A DNA stretch of 64,000 nucleotides, from positions 1 through 64,000 of the forward strand of contig JADLDO010000005.1 of NCBI GenBank assembly GCA_020846635.1, read 5' to 3'. This DNA comes from Caldilineaceae bacterium (GTDB lineage Bacteria > Chloroflexota > Anaerolineae > Caldilineales > Caldilineaceae). Made by a program: the position numbers and the translations under genes. The notes below the pieces were generated by a model that saw nothing but the letters and a program-made list of their open reading frames with translations, did no database searches and had not been told where the DNA came from. This document shows positions 45,562 through 54,799 of this stretch, in pieces. The first letter of the stretch is position 1, and the number at the start of each line of letters is the position of its first letter.

Positions 45562-48150
45562 ATGTCGGGATTTGCAATGGGGTGGAGTCGATGGCTGCGA
45601 GAACCGTTTGGCCTGGGGTTTGTGCTGCTGTTGCTTCTGATCACCTTGTTTTTGGCGAAACCGCTTTTTACGGACCAGGCGCTGATTGCTGCCGACCTGC
45701 TCTTTGAGCTTGATCCGCTCTGGCAACCGCTGGCTCCTCCTGATTTTCGCGGCCCTGCCAACCAGGTTTTGAGCGACCAGGTTCTCCAGTTTTACCCGTG
45801 GCAGAAATTCATACGCGCAGAGTTAGCCCAGGATCGCCTCCCGCTCTGGAATCCCACTGTCAATGCCGGTCATCCTCTGCTCGCCAATGCCCAATCGGCG
45901 CTCTTTGACCCCTTCAATCTGATCGCCTTGCTGTGGCCTCTTGCCAAGAGCTTTGTCGTCGTTGCCTTTCTGCGCCTGCTCTGCGCGGGCACCTTTACCC
46001 TGCTCTTGGCGTTGGAGTTGGGGCTGTCGCGCATGGCTGCCTATCTGTCGATGGTGGTCTTTGCCTTTGCGGGGCCACAGATTGTCTGGTTGCTCTATCC
46101 AAAGGCGAGCGTGCTGGTTTGGCTGCCTGCCCTGCTCTATTTGAGCGCGCGCCTGATACATACGGGCAAATGGCAGAATGTCACCTGGTTAGGATTGGCA
46201 ATGGCGGCGCAGCTTTTGGGTGGGCATCCAGAGACATCTTTTTACCTTGTGCTGGTCTGGTTGGCCTTTGTGAGCTATTGGCTGTGGCCCGTGGTGCGGC
46301 GAGGGAAAGCGCCCACACAGCCGCGCCGCGCTGTGATGCAATTGGCGTTGGCGGGGGTGCTGGGGATGGGTGTGGCGATGATTCAGTGGCTGCACCTGGC
46401 AGAAACCCTGCTGCAAAGCGAAATCCTCTCAACACGCAGCCAAGCGGCGTTGAGCTGGCAGTCGATTTTCTGGCAGTGGCGAGAATGGCTCGCCGCGCTG
46501 ACAATGCTCATGCCCGAATTCTTTGGCAACCCTCGCCACCAGAGCTACTGGTATCCCTTTAGCAATTACACCGAACAGACTCTTTTTGCGGGCGTTCTGC
46601 CTGTGGGACTGGCGCTCCTGGTCGTGATTGCCGGATGGCGAAGGCCTGGCAGCTTCGCGCTCAACCCTCACCAGCAGCGGCAGGTGACTTTTCTCATGGC
46701 TTTGGGCGGCATCATGTTGGGATTCGCGCTGCGTCTGCCCGGGTTTCCGCTGCTTGCCGAACTGCCCGGCTTGAGTGTGACCAATCCGGGCAGGCTGCGC
46801 GGTGTCTACATCCTCATTGTCGCTTTGCTGGCAGGGTATGGGCTGGACTTCATCCGGCAGAGCCTGGCGACCACAGAGGATGGAAAAAAGCAGTTTCGGC
46901 CTACAGAGATGTTGGCAAGGCTGCTGATCGCGCTGGCTGTGGGTGCTGCGTTGATTGCTGCTGGAGCCTATGCAGGGGTCACGCTCTACTTTGATCAACT
47001 GGTCGAGCTAGGGCGCAGCCAGGCAGCAGCAGCACAAGGCAACCCCTTCTTCTTTCGTCCGCTGGCGGAATATCTGCTGCTTGCCCAAGTGCGCGTGGAG
47101 CAGATGCAAGCTGCCTTTCATCCGGTAAACTGGAGAATGTACCTGCCACTTTTCATCGTGCTGGTGACGCTGGCAGTGGTGGCGACCGTGCGCCGTTTGG
47201 TGCGCACGCCGGCGCGGCGCGCCGAGATCATTTCTCTGGTGATCGTGGGGCTTATTGTGGGCGAGCTTTGGCTTTTCGGCGCGGATTTCAACCCAACGAT
47301 TGCGCCGCAGTGGCTCTATCCCATCCCTGAGCTGGTGGGTTATCTGACGGAGAATGAAGAGGCGCAGCCTGACGAGCCCTACCGTGTGATGGGAACCGGG
47401 CTGGCCCTGCTGCCCAATGTGGGAATGGTCTTTGGGCTTGAGGATGTTCGCGGCTATGATCCGGTTGCACTGCGCCGTTATATGCAACTGATGGCGCGCC
47501 TGGAGGGAGCGTCACGCGTGGGCCATCATCTGCTCTTTACGCAGGCCGCGGCCCCGCTCTTGGATTTTCTCAATGTTCGCTATGCCTTTTCTGCTAGCGA
47601 GCTTAGTGAGGAATGGAGGCCGCTTCGCGAGCGTCATGGCGTCACCCTCTATGCCAACCAACAGGCAATGGCGCGCGCGTTCATGGTCTATACCAGCCAA
47701 GGTGCCAGCACACCCAATGAGTCGCTGGAGATGATGCTTGCGCCCGATTTTGATTTTCGCAAGAGCGTCATCCTGGAAGCGGGCAGCGCGCCGGTTGAAA
47801 TAGACCTTCAAGGCGTGCCTGCTGTTCCACCACAGGTGGCGATTTCACGTGATGCGCCGGGAGAGATGACGGTGCAAGTGGATACAGCCACACCTGGGAT
47901 TTTGGTCTTGAGCGAACCGTACATGCCGGGGTGGGTGGCGACGGTGAATCAGCAAGAGGCGGAGATTTTGATCGCCAACCATGCCTTCCGCGCGGTGCCA
48001 TTGCCCGCAGGCAGCCATACGGTACGCTTTGCGTATAGACCAGCGAGTTTTGTCGCCGGTGCGTGCATCAGTGGGATTAGCCTTGCACTGTTGATTTTGA
48101 TTCTGATCTTTTTGCCGGAAAAACAAGGAGCCAAAAGGGAAACCCTATGA
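45562..48150 (+). CDS. YfhO-family membrane protein
   Basis: 862 aa. About twelve TM helices in the first 560 residues, with the YfhO/glycosyltransferase-like start pattern WNPTVNAGHPLLANAQSALFDPFNLI and VFAFAGPQIVWLLYPKAS. A periplasmic domain follows (EDVRGYDPVALRRYMQLM; PYMPGWVATVNQQEAEIL), and one last TM lies at the C-terminus. Family members decorate cell-wall polymers with sugars. Its stop overlaps the start of the decarboxylase gene. Confidence 0.85.
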   Translation: MSGFAMGWSRWLREPFGLGFVLLLLLITLFLAKPLFTDQALIAADLLFELDPLWQPLAPPDFRGPANQVLSDQVLQFYPWQKFIRAELAQDRLPLWNPTVNAGHPLLANAQSALFDPFNLIALLWPLAKSFVVVAFLRLLCAGTFTLLLALELGLSRMAAYLSMVVFAFAGPQIVWLLYPKASVLVWLPALLYLSARLIHTGKWQNVTWLGLAMAAQLLGGHPETSFYLVLVWLAFVSYWLWPVVRRGKAPTQPRRAVMQLALAGVLGMGVAMIQWLHLAETLLQSEILSTRSQAALSWQSIFWQWREWLAALTMLMPEFFGNPRHQSYWYPFSNYTEQTLFAGVLPVGLALLVVIAGWRRPGSFALNPHQQRQVTFLMALGGIMLGFALRLPGFPLLAELPGLSVTNPGRLRGVYILIVALLAGYGLDFIRQSLATTEDGKKQFRPTEMLARLLIALAVGAALIAAGAYAGVTLYFDQLVELGRSQAAAAQGNPFFFRPLAEYLLLAQVRVEQMQAAFHPVNWRMYLPLFIVLVTLAVVATVRRLVRTPARRAEIISLVIVGLIVGELWLFGADFNPTIAPQWLYPIPELVGYLTENEEAQPDEPYRVMGTGLALLPNVGMVFGLEDVRGYDPVALRRYMQLMARLEGASRVGHHLLFTQAAAPLLDFLNVRYAFSASELSEEWRPLRERHGVTLYANQQAMARAFMVYTSQGASTPNESLEMMLAPDFDFRKSVILEAGSAPVEIDLQGVPAVPPQVAISRDAPGEMTVQVDTATPGILVLSEPYMPGWVATVNQQEAEILIANHAFRAVPLPAGSHTVRFAYRPASFVAGACISGISLALLILILIFLPEKQGAKRETL

Positions 48151-49508
48151 AAGAACTGCTCGATGCCACAACGCGGGCTGCCTTACGATACCTTGACGGG
48201 CTAGACGAGCGTAGCGTCTTACCAACGCCCGAAGCAGTCAGCCGACTTTCGAGATTAGGCGGCCCGCTGCCTGATGACCCTACCGACCCGTTGGCTACGC
48301 TTGCTCTCCTGGACGAGATCGGCTCTGCGGCGACGGTTGCTTCGGCTGGAGGGCGCTATTTCGGATTTGTGACGGGCGGCTCGCTGCCGGCGGCGCTCGC
48401 CGCCAACTGGCTGGCAGGGGCGTGGGATCAGAATGTGGCATTTACGGTCATGTCGCCTGTTGCCGCGGCATTGGAGCAGATTACATTGGGCTGGCTGCTC
48501 GATCTGCTGGCACTGCCGCCTGGCTGTGGCGGCGCTTTCATCACAGGGGCGACGACGGCTAATTTTACGGCACTGGTCGCCGCGCGCCATGCGGTGCTGG
48601 CAAAGGTTGGGTGGGATGTCGAGGCGCAGGGTCTCTTTGGCGCACCTCCGGTGCAGGTTGTGGTCGGGGGAGAGGTGCATGTGAGCTTGCTCAAGGCGTT
48701 GGGGCTGGCGGGCTTTGGGCGTGAGCGGGTGATCCGTGTGCCTGCCGATCATCAGGGCAGGATGCAGCCTGACGCGCTGGCTGAACTGCTCCCTTCACTC
48801 TCTGGGCCGACAATCATCTGCATTCAAGCGGGGAATGTCAATACGGGGGCCTTTGATCCGGCGCGTGAGATTTGCGCGGCGGCAAAGGAGGCCGGTGCGT
48901 GGGTGCATGTGGATGGCGCTTTCGGCCTGTGGGCAGCCGTGTCACCGGCCCGCGCGCATCTGACCGCGGGGCTTGGGGAGGCCGATTCCTGGGCTGTGGA
49001 CGCGCATAAATGGCTGAATGTCCCCTATGACAGTGGGCTTGCCTTTGTTCGTGAGCGACAAGCACTGCAAGCGTCGATGACGATCAGCGCTGCCTATCTG
49101 TCGCAAGGAGAGAACCGCGAACCTGCACACTATACCCCTGAAATGTCACGCCGCGCGCGCGGTGTTGAGATTTGGGCAGCCCTACGCTCTTTAGGCCGGT
49201 CGGGTTTGGCCGAGATGATCGAGCGCACTTGCCAACATGCCACTCGCTTTGCCGAGGGCTTAACGGCTGCCGGTTATGCTGTCCTCAACGAGGTTGTGCT
49301 CAACCAGGTGCTCGTCTCCTTCGGGGATGCCGCCACGACAGAGCGAGTCATCGCGGCGGTTCAAGCCGACGGCACTTGCTGGTGTGGAGGAACCGTGTGG
49401 CAAGGGCAAACCGCCATGCGGATTAGCGTCTCCTCCTGGGCCACTACGGAAGAGGATGTGGAGCGAAGTTTGGCGGCGATGCTACGGATTGCAAAGGCTC
49501 ATGCGTAA
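48147..49508 (+). CDS. PLP-dependent group II decarboxylase-like protein
   Basis: 453 aa fold-type I enzyme. PLP lysine in SWAVDAHKWLNVPYDSG; the aldehyde-binding Asp/His in AWVHVDGAFGLW; GAFITGATTANFTALVAAR near the substrate entrance. Related to aromatic-L-amino-acid, diaminobutyrate and glutamate decarboxylases, with the exact amine unknown. ATG overlaps the YfhO stop (ATGA), so the two are coupled although no functional link is obvious. Confidence 0.87.
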   Translation: MKELLDATTRAALRYLDGLDERSVLPTPEAVSRLSRLGGPLPDDPTDPLATLALLDEIGSAATVASAGGRYFGFVTGGSLPAALAANWLAGAWDQNVAFTVMSPVAAALEQITLGWLLDLLALPPGCGGAFITGATTANFTALVAARHAVLAKVGWDVEAQGLFGAPPVQVVVGGEVHVSLLKALGLAGFGRERVIRVPADHQGRMQPDALAELLPSLSGPTIICIQAGNVNTGAFDPAREICAAAKEAGAWVHVDGAFGLWAAVSPARAHLTAGLGEADSWAVDAHKWLNVPYDSGLAFVRERQALQASMTISAAYLSQGENREPAHYTPEMSRRARGVEIWAALRSLGRSGLAEMIERTCQHATRFAEGLTAAGYAVLNEVVLNQVLVSFGDAATTERVIAAVQADGTCWCGGTVWQGQTAMRISVSSWATTEEDVERSLAAMLRIAKAHA

Positions 49509-49510
49509 CG

Positions 49511-49551
49511 GCCACCCTGCCGGAAGGCACGAACCCTTCCGGCAGGGTGGC
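49511..49551. terminator. Bidirectional terminator-like 17-bp palindrome
   Basis: Arms 49511-49527 and 49535-49551 pair perfectly over 17 bases with a 7-base loop. It lies exactly in the 50-base gap between convergent stops (49508 and 49559). A variant of the CCCTCCCGGAAGC family. Confidence 0.75.
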
Positions 49552-49558
49552 GCATTGT

Positions 49559-50665
49559 TTATGACTGCACGACGCGCTGTTGGGCCAAGTGGCGACCTGT
49601 GTCGGTGAGCAGGAGACGACCGGCCTGGCGGCGTACGGTTCCTTTGCGCTCGGCATAGCGGATGACCTGCTCGGCAAAGTTGGGCTGCCAGCGGATATGC
49701 TCGACCAGGTGATCCACCCGGTTTTCGTCGCTGGTCGGGTCGGCCTCATGTTGGAGCAAATGGACGGTCAGCATGGCCTGGGCGAAATCCCAACGCTGGC
49801 GGGCGCGGCGGCTGGCGACTGCGACCAGGCCGCGGCTGGGCGCAAAAAGCAGCACCACTAGAAAACTCACGCCTGTCATGGTTGCCATTGCGCCCGCAAT
49901 GTTGCCATCCAGCGCGCGTGCCAGCCAGTAGCCCGCAATGGCGCTTGCCCCACCAATCAACACACTTAAGCCTATCATGGCACGCAGATCGTCGGTGAGC
50001 AGATAGGCTGCGGCTGCGGGTGTGACCATCAGCGCCACCACCAGGATCGATCCCACAGCATCAAACGCGCCCACAGCGGTCAGCGAAACCAGCCCCATCA
50101 GCGCATAGTGCAGCAGCGCGGGCGCAAAGCCCAGCGTCGCTGCCAGCCCCGCGTCAAAGGTTGCCAGCTTTAGTTCCTTGTAAAAGAGGAGGATGAAGGC
50201 AAGATTGAGCAGCAGGATCACGCTCATCACCACCAGGGCGCGCGGCAAGTCGAGGCCAAAGAGCGCCAGCCGATCGAAAGGGGCAAAGGCTAACTCGCCC
50301 AGCAGCACCATGTCCACATCCAGATGGACGCCGCGGGCAAAGCGCGAGATGAGGATGACTGCCAGGCTGAAAAGTGCAGGAAAGACCAGGCCGATGGCGG
50401 CATCTTCCTTAACCAGCCGCGTCCGGCTCAACAGCTCCACCAGCCAAACGGTGAGCAGCCCCGTTGCTGCGGCCCCGACAATCAGCAGGGGGGAGGATAA
50501 ATCCTGCACCACAAAGTAGGTGAGGACGATGCCCAACAGCACCGTGTGGCTGATGGCATCGCTCATCATGGCGGTTCGCCGCAGCACCAGAAAGACGCCC
50601 GGAAGCGCACAGGCAGCCGCGACAACAACGGCAATGGCTTGAATCTCTAGCTGGGTTGTGCTCAT
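49559..50665 (-). CDS. Metal (Mn/Zn) ABC transporter permease with C-terminal winged-helix domain
   Basis: 368 aa. About eight TM helices of the ABC-3 family (AIAVVVAAACALPGVFLVLRRTAMMSDAISH... and ALLHYALMGLVSLTAVGAFDAVGSILVVALMVTPAAAAYLL). A soluble C-terminal region of about 80 residues resembles a DtxR-type winged helix (VDHLVEHIRWQPNFAEQVIRYAERKGTVRRQAGRLLLTDTGRHLAQ). Last gene of a four-gene operon; its start overlaps the stop of the first permease gene. Confidence 0.87.
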   Translation of the reverse strand: MSTTQLEIQAIAVVVAAACALPGVFLVLRRTAMMSDAISHTVLLGIVLTYFVVQDLSSPLLIVGAAATGLLTVWLVELLSRTRLVKEDAAIGLVFPALFSLAVILISRFARGVHLDVDMVLLGELAFAPFDRLALFGLDLPRALVVMSVILLLNLAFILLFYKELKLATFDAGLAATLGFAPALLHYALMGLVSLTAVGAFDAVGSILVVALMVTPAAAAYLLTDDLRAMIGLSVLIGGASAIAGYWLARALDGNIAGAMATMTGVSFLVVLLFAPSRGLVAVASRRARQRWDFAQAMLTVHLLQHEADPTSDENRVDHLVEHIRWQPNFAEQVIRYAERKGTVRRQAGRLLLTDTGRHLAQQRVVQS

Positions 50666-51831
50666 TGTGCTTCCCTCCCTGCACTGCTAAGCTCTGCCGG
50701 AAGGGGGGTGTGGGGATGGACGAGGCTGTGAGCCGCGGCGACGCCTTGTTTGGTCAGCGCCCACTCTTCACCCGCCACATTGCGCACGAGCCCTTGCTCG
50801 GCAAGCGTGTGCAGGCTGGCATCGACTTCTTTGACGCGTGCCCCCATCACCTGGAGGACGCGGGCGTTATGGGCGTGGGTGGGGTCGTCATGCTGCATCG
50901 CCAGCCGGTAGAGATTGCTCAAGACTTGGCTGGTGTGCAAGCGGCGTCGTTGGCGGCGGCGAAGCAGCCAATTCCAGAGCAGGCCGCGGTTGGGTGCCAG
51001 AAAGAGCGAGATCGCTACCAAGAAACTGGCACAGAGGACAATGACCGGGCCTGTGGCGAGGTTGCTGCCTGTGCTGCTGATCAGCGTGCCAACCACGCCC
51101 GACAGCGCCCCAAAGATCGCCGCGATCGTCACCATCAGTCCCAGGCGATCTGTCCACTGGCGGGCGGCGGCAGCGGGAGCTACGACCATCGCGCTCATCA
51201 AGACCACGCCCACAGCTTGCAGACCAATCACAATGGCGATCACCAAGAGCATTGTCAACAGGATTTCCAAGCCCTGCATGGGCAGGCCCAGACTGGCCCC
51301 AAAGTCGCGGTCAAAACTGAGCAGCTTGAATTCTTTCCAAAAGAGCATCAAGAGCACCAACACTGCGCCGCCAAAGATCGCCATGACGATGACATCACGT
51401 TCGAGCAGCGTCGCCGCCTGACCGAAAAGAAAGGTCGTTAAACCGGCCTGGCGGGCATCGGGGCTGCGCTGGAGCCAGGTGAGCAGAAGCAGGCCAAAAC
51501 CAAAAAAGACTGACAGAATGATGCCCAACGAGCTATCTTCTTTGATGCGCGTGTAGCGGTTGATGACTACCATCAGCAAAACCGCGGCGATGCCCGCACC
51601 GGCTGCACCTGTCATCAGGACCACCGGGTTCTTCTGACCGGTGAGCATGAAGGCGAGGACGACACCGGGCAATGCGGCGTGGGACATGGCGTCGCCCAGC
51701 AGGCTTTGGCGGCGCAGCACGGCGAAGGAGCCCAACGCGCCGCTGACCAGGCCCAACACGACTGTACCCAATGCCACGGTTCGCAATGTATAGTCGAAGA
51801 AAAGATCGTGGAGCAATGCGCCCAGATCCAT
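50662..51831 (-). CDS. Metal (Mn/Zn) ABC transporter permease with C-terminal winged-helix domain
   Basis: 389 aa ABC-3 permease paralogous to its neighbour: LGSFAVLRRQSLLGDAMSHAALPGVVLAFML, FGFGLLLLTWLQ, VIGLQAVGVVLMSAMVVAPAAAARQWT. The C-terminal 90 residues form a predicted winged helix (LSNLYRLAMQHDDPTH...LHTLAEQGLVRNVAGEEWALTKQGVAAA), as seen in some manganese/zinc permeases. Third in the operon after the binding protein and ATPase. Confidence 0.9.
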   Translation of the reverse strand: MDLGALLHDLFFDYTLRTVALGTVVLGLVSGALGSFAVLRRQSLLGDAMSHAALPGVVLAFMLTGQKNPVVLMTGAAGAGIAAVLLMVVINRYTRIKEDSSLGIILSVFFGFGLLLLTWLQRSPDARQAGLTTFLFGQAATLLERDVIVMAIFGGAVLVLLMLFWKEFKLLSFDRDFGASLGLPMQGLEILLTMLLVIAIVIGLQAVGVVLMSAMVVAPAAAARQWTDRLGLMVTIAAIFGALSGVVGTLISSTGSNLATGPVIVLCASFLVAISLFLAPNRGLLWNWLLRRRQRRRLHTSQVLSNLYRLAMQHDDPTHAHNARVLQVMGARVKEVDASLHTLAEQGLVRNVAGEEWALTKQGVAAAHSLVHPHTPLPAELSSAGREAQ

Positions 51832-51843
51832 AGAAATAACCCC

Positions 51844-52716
51844 CTATCGGCTCGTTCCGTCGCGTCGATCACCCGCGGGCTGGTTGACCACGGTGGCGGG
51901 CGAATGTTGGCTATGACCATGCCCATTGCCGTTGCTGTCGCCATTGCCATTGCGGGTCAGGAAACCCACGCGCCCGCCATAGGTCTGGCGCAAGTTCTCG
52001 TCGGTAAATACCTCGTCCACCGGCCCCGAAGCTACGCGCCGCACATTGAGCAGCGTCACCCAATCGAAATATTCGGGCACAGTTTGGAGATCGTGATGCA
52101 CGACGACCACCGTTTTGCCTGCTGCGCGCAGCGACTTGAGCAGATCGACAATGGCGCGCTCGGTTGTGGCATCGACCCCCTGGAAGGGTTCGTCCATAAA
52201 GTAGACCTGGGCATCTTGCACCAACGCGCGTGCCAGAAAGGTACGCTGCTGTTGGCCGCCGGAGAGTTGGCTGATCTGGCGGTCGGCATAGTCCGTCATC
52301 CCTACTTGCGCCAGTGCATCGAGGGCCAGGGCGCGTTCGCTGCGACCTGGGCGACGAAACCAACCCAGCGCGCCATAGCGCCCCATCGTGACGACATCGA
52401 GGACACTGGTGGGGAAATCCCAATCGACGCTGCCCCGCTGGGGAACATAGCCCACCAACTGCCGCTGCTCGCTGTATGGCAGCCCATAGATGAGCACCTG
52501 CCCGGCGGCGATGGGGAGCAGCCCCAGGATTGCCTTGATCATGGTGGTTTTCCCTGCACCGTTGGGGCCGACAATTGCCATCAAAGTACCGGGTGGTACG
52601 GTCAAATCCACATCCCAAAGCACAGGGCGTTCACCATAGGCGACTGTCAGGTCGGTCACTTCGATCGCGGGGGTTGCGGTCGTGCTGCGTGTTGAATCCT
52701 TTTTGACTGCCATCAT
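51844..52716 (-). CDS. Metal (Mn/Zn) ABC transporter ATPase
   Basis: 290 aa. Walker [10 protein letters not shown], signature [15 protein letters not shown], Walker [13 protein letters not shown], and the [27 protein letters not shown]-loop segment typical of the MntB/ZnuC group. The C-terminal tail is rich in Asn, Gly and His ([21 protein letters not shown]), perhaps a metal-binding tract. It overlaps the binding-protein gene (ATGA). Confidence 0.93.
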   Translation of the reverse strand: MMAVKKDSTRSTTATPAIEVTDLTVAYGERPVLWDVDLTVPPGTLMAIVGPNGAGKTTMIKAILGLLPIAAGQVLIYGLPYSEQRQLVGYVPQRGSVDWDFPTSVLDVVTMGRYGALGWFRRPGRSERALALDALAQVGMTDYADRQISQLSGGQQQRTFLARALVQDAQVYFMDEPFQGVDATTERAIVDLLKSLRAAGKTVVVVHHDLQTVPEYFDWVTLLNVRRVASGPVDEVFTDENLRQTYGGRVGFLTRNGNGDSNGNGHGHSQHSPATVVNQPAGDRRDGTSR

Positions 52717-53678
52717 GATTCTCCCAGGAGTGCGCCGACAATGGTGTCGATGTTGTGACGTACCATAAGGATATAGGTGTTGCCGCCACTTTCGGCGTCG
52801 CCCATCGCATCCGAAAAGAGGTGACCGCCGATTTTGACTTCGTAGCCCTGGCTGGCGACCGCGGCTTGCAGTGCTTCAATGTTGCGTACCGGCACAGAGG
52901 TTTCCACAAAGATGGCGGGGATTTGGCGCTCGACGATAAAGTCGGCTAGCGCACGCACATCGGCAGTTCCCGCTTCGGTGGCAGTGCTGATGCCCTGGAG
53001 ACCGCGCACCTCAAAGCCGTAGGCTCGGCCAAAATAGTGGAAAGCATCATGCGCCGTGATCAACACCCGTTTTTCAGCAGGGACCCGCGCCGCCTGTTCC
53101 AGCACATAGGCATTAAGTTCCTCTAGCTCGGCCAAGTAGGCGTCGGTGTTGGCCTGATACTCTGCGCTGTGGTCGGGGTCTACTTCGATGTAGGTATCGC
53201 GCACTGCTTCAACTGCCTGCATCCACAATTTAACATCGAACCAGACGTGGGGATCATACTGGTCGGCGTACTGCGCCCAGTCAAGCAGATCTTCCGGGTT
53301 AATGCGCTCGGCGACAGCAGTGACGGTCTTGCGCTGGCCCAATTGTTCCAGCACTTCGGCCATCTGTGCCTCTAGAAAGAGACCGTTGTAGAAGATAATA
53401 TCGGCCTGTTGCAGCAAGTCCACATCGCCTTCGCTGGCAACATAGAGATGGGGGTCAATGCCTGGCCCCATCAGGCCGACGACCCGGACATAGTCGCCGC
53501 CCACAATCTGGGCGATATCAGCAATTTGGCCGATGGTGGCGACGACCCGCAGCGGGCCATCATCTGCATTGTTGAGCGGTGCAGTGCTGTCGCCATTGCT
53601 GGAGGAATTGCCACCACACGCGGCAACACTCAGGAGCAAGAGGGTAAGGATGAGGAGACGAGAGAGGTAGGTATACAT
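52713..53678 (-). CDS. Metal (Mn/Zn) ABC transporter substrate-binding lipoprotein
   Basis: 321 aa. Lipobox SVAAC, then the TroA/MntA pattern: [64 protein letters not shown] and [10 protein letters not shown]. Ligands His, His, Glu and Asp appear in place. First gene of the operon. A promoter and operator-like sites lie directly upstream. Confidence 0.93.
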   Translation of the reverse strand: MYTYLSRLLILTLLLLSVAACGGNSSSNGDSTAPLNNADDGPLRVVATIGQIADIAQIVGGDYVRVVGLMGPGIDPHLYVASEGDVDLLQQADIIFYNGLFLEAQMAEVLEQLGQRKTVTAVAERINPEDLLDWAQYADQYDPHVWFDVKLWMQAVEAVRDTYIEVDPDHSAEYQANTDAYLAELEELNAYVLEQAARVPAEKRVLITAHDAFHYFGRAYGFEVRGLQGISTATEAGTADVRALADFIVERQIPAIFVETSVPVRNIEALQAAVASQGYEVKIGGHLFSDAMGDAESGGNTYILMVRHNIDTIVGALLGES

Positions 53679-53706
53679 GGGTGAGGACTCCGAAAGTTCT
53701 ATGTAG

Positions 53707-53787
53707 GCTAAATTTAGCGACTATTGCCTAAAAAGTTTGTCATAGCTAACTTTAGCTTATGGTACAGTATAAATTTCTTCATGTCAA
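53707..53787 (-). promoter_or_regulatory. Promoter with two palindromic operators (DtxR/MntR-like)
   Basis: On the minus strand, TTGACA (53782-53787), a 17-base spacer and TACCAT (53759-53764) form a promoter. Just downstream lie GCTAAAGTTAGC (53745-53756, near-palindrome covering the predicted start) and GCTAAATTTAGC (53707-53718, a perfect 12-base palindrome), centres 38 bases apart. Sequence and position suggest repression by a metal-responsive regulator of the DtxR/MntR family. The regulator itself is not in the window. Confidence 0.65.
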
Positions 53788-53832
53788 CAACAACAGTTGG
53801 GCAAATATGGGTATCAGCTAGGGAGAAAAAGC

Positions 53833-53865
53833 ACCCTCCCGGAAGCTTAAAGCTTCCGGGAGGGT
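53833..53865 (-). terminator. CCCTCCCGGAAGCTT-family hairpin
   Basis: Arms 53833-53848 and 53850-53865 are perfectly complementary over 16 bases. It lies between the start region of the metal operon and the stop of the ABC ATPase gene at 53900. On the minus strand the hairpin is followed by GCTTTTTCTCCC, a good U-run, so it fits termination of the MacAB-like operon. Confidence 0.75.
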
Positions 53866-53899
53866 TTGTGACAGGTATATTCTCTAGTGTGATGAGTGA

Positions 53900-54799
53900 C
53901 TAGGCGCTGACGACTGTGGGGTCTGCGATGCCGTCCTGGCTCTCATCGTCTGCTTCGGGAGCAGTTGCGGGGATATTCGGGTGGAGAGGGTGATACTGCT
54001 GATCCACGATTTGTCCGTCGGTCAGGGTGATGGTGCGGCGTACCTGGTGTGCCATCTCATCATCATGCGTCACCATCAGAATGGTTTTGCCGTCGTCCAC
54101 CATCTGGGCGAAGAGCTGAAAGACCGCTTCTGCTGTGCGCGAATCGAGGTTCCCGGTTGGCTCATCCGCCACAAGCAAGGGCGGGTCATTCGCCAGGGCA
54201 CGCGCAATGGCGACGCGCTGCTGTTGACCACCGGAAACCTCCGACGGCAGTTTATAGGCATGTTCGACCATATCCACCTGTTCGAGCAGATGCAGCGCGC
54301 GCGGTTCACGTTCGCTCGGTTTGAACATATTACAGAAGTCCATCGGCAGCATGACATTTTCAATGCACGACAGCATGGGCAGGAGTTGGAAGAACTGGAA
54401 GATAATGCCAATGTTGCGCCCGCGCCATTCGGCCATTGGCCCCTCTGCCAGATTGTGGATGGCGGTATCGCCCACATAGATTTCGCCGGAGGTCGGGCGG
54501 TCGATCCCCGTGATCATGTTGATCAGGGTCGATTTGCCGCTGCCCGACTTGCCGACGACGGCGACGAATTCGCCGCGCCCGATGGTCAGGTTGATCCCGC
54601 GCAGCGCAATAAATTCACCGACCGGCGTTTGATAGGCCTTGACCACGTTCTGGATGCGGATGAGCGGCTGCTCGTTGCCATTCTTCTCTTTGTTATAGCC
54701 ATTTTGCCCGTTGCCGGTCTGTTTGATAGGGGCCTGGCTGGCGCTTTCCTGCCCGTTACTCGTTTGATTTGCTTTGGACCGATTGAAAAATCTATTCAT
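53900..54799 (-). CDS. MacB/LolD-type ABC ATPase
   Basis: 299 aa. A charged N-terminal extension of about 45 residues is followed by the ABC core: [23 protein letters not shown], signature [32 protein letters not shown]. Typical of the MacB/LolD group that works with FtsX-like permeases. It overlaps the permease gene by 8 bases. Confidence 0.92.
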   Translation of the reverse strand: MNRFFNRSKANQTSNGQESASQAPIKQTGNGQNGYNKEKNGNEQPLIRIQNVVKAYQTPVGEFIALRGINLTIGRGEFVAVVGKSGSGKSTLINMITGIDRPTSGEIYVGDTAIHNLAEGPMAEWRGRNIGIIFQFFQLLPMLSCIENVMLPMDFCNMFKPSEREPRALHLLEQVDMVEHAYKLPSEVSGGQQQRVAIARALANDPPLLVADEPTGNLDSRTAEAVFQLFAQMVDDGKTILMVTHDDEMAHQVRRTITLTDGQIVDQQYHPLHPNIPATAPEADDESQDGIADPTVVSA

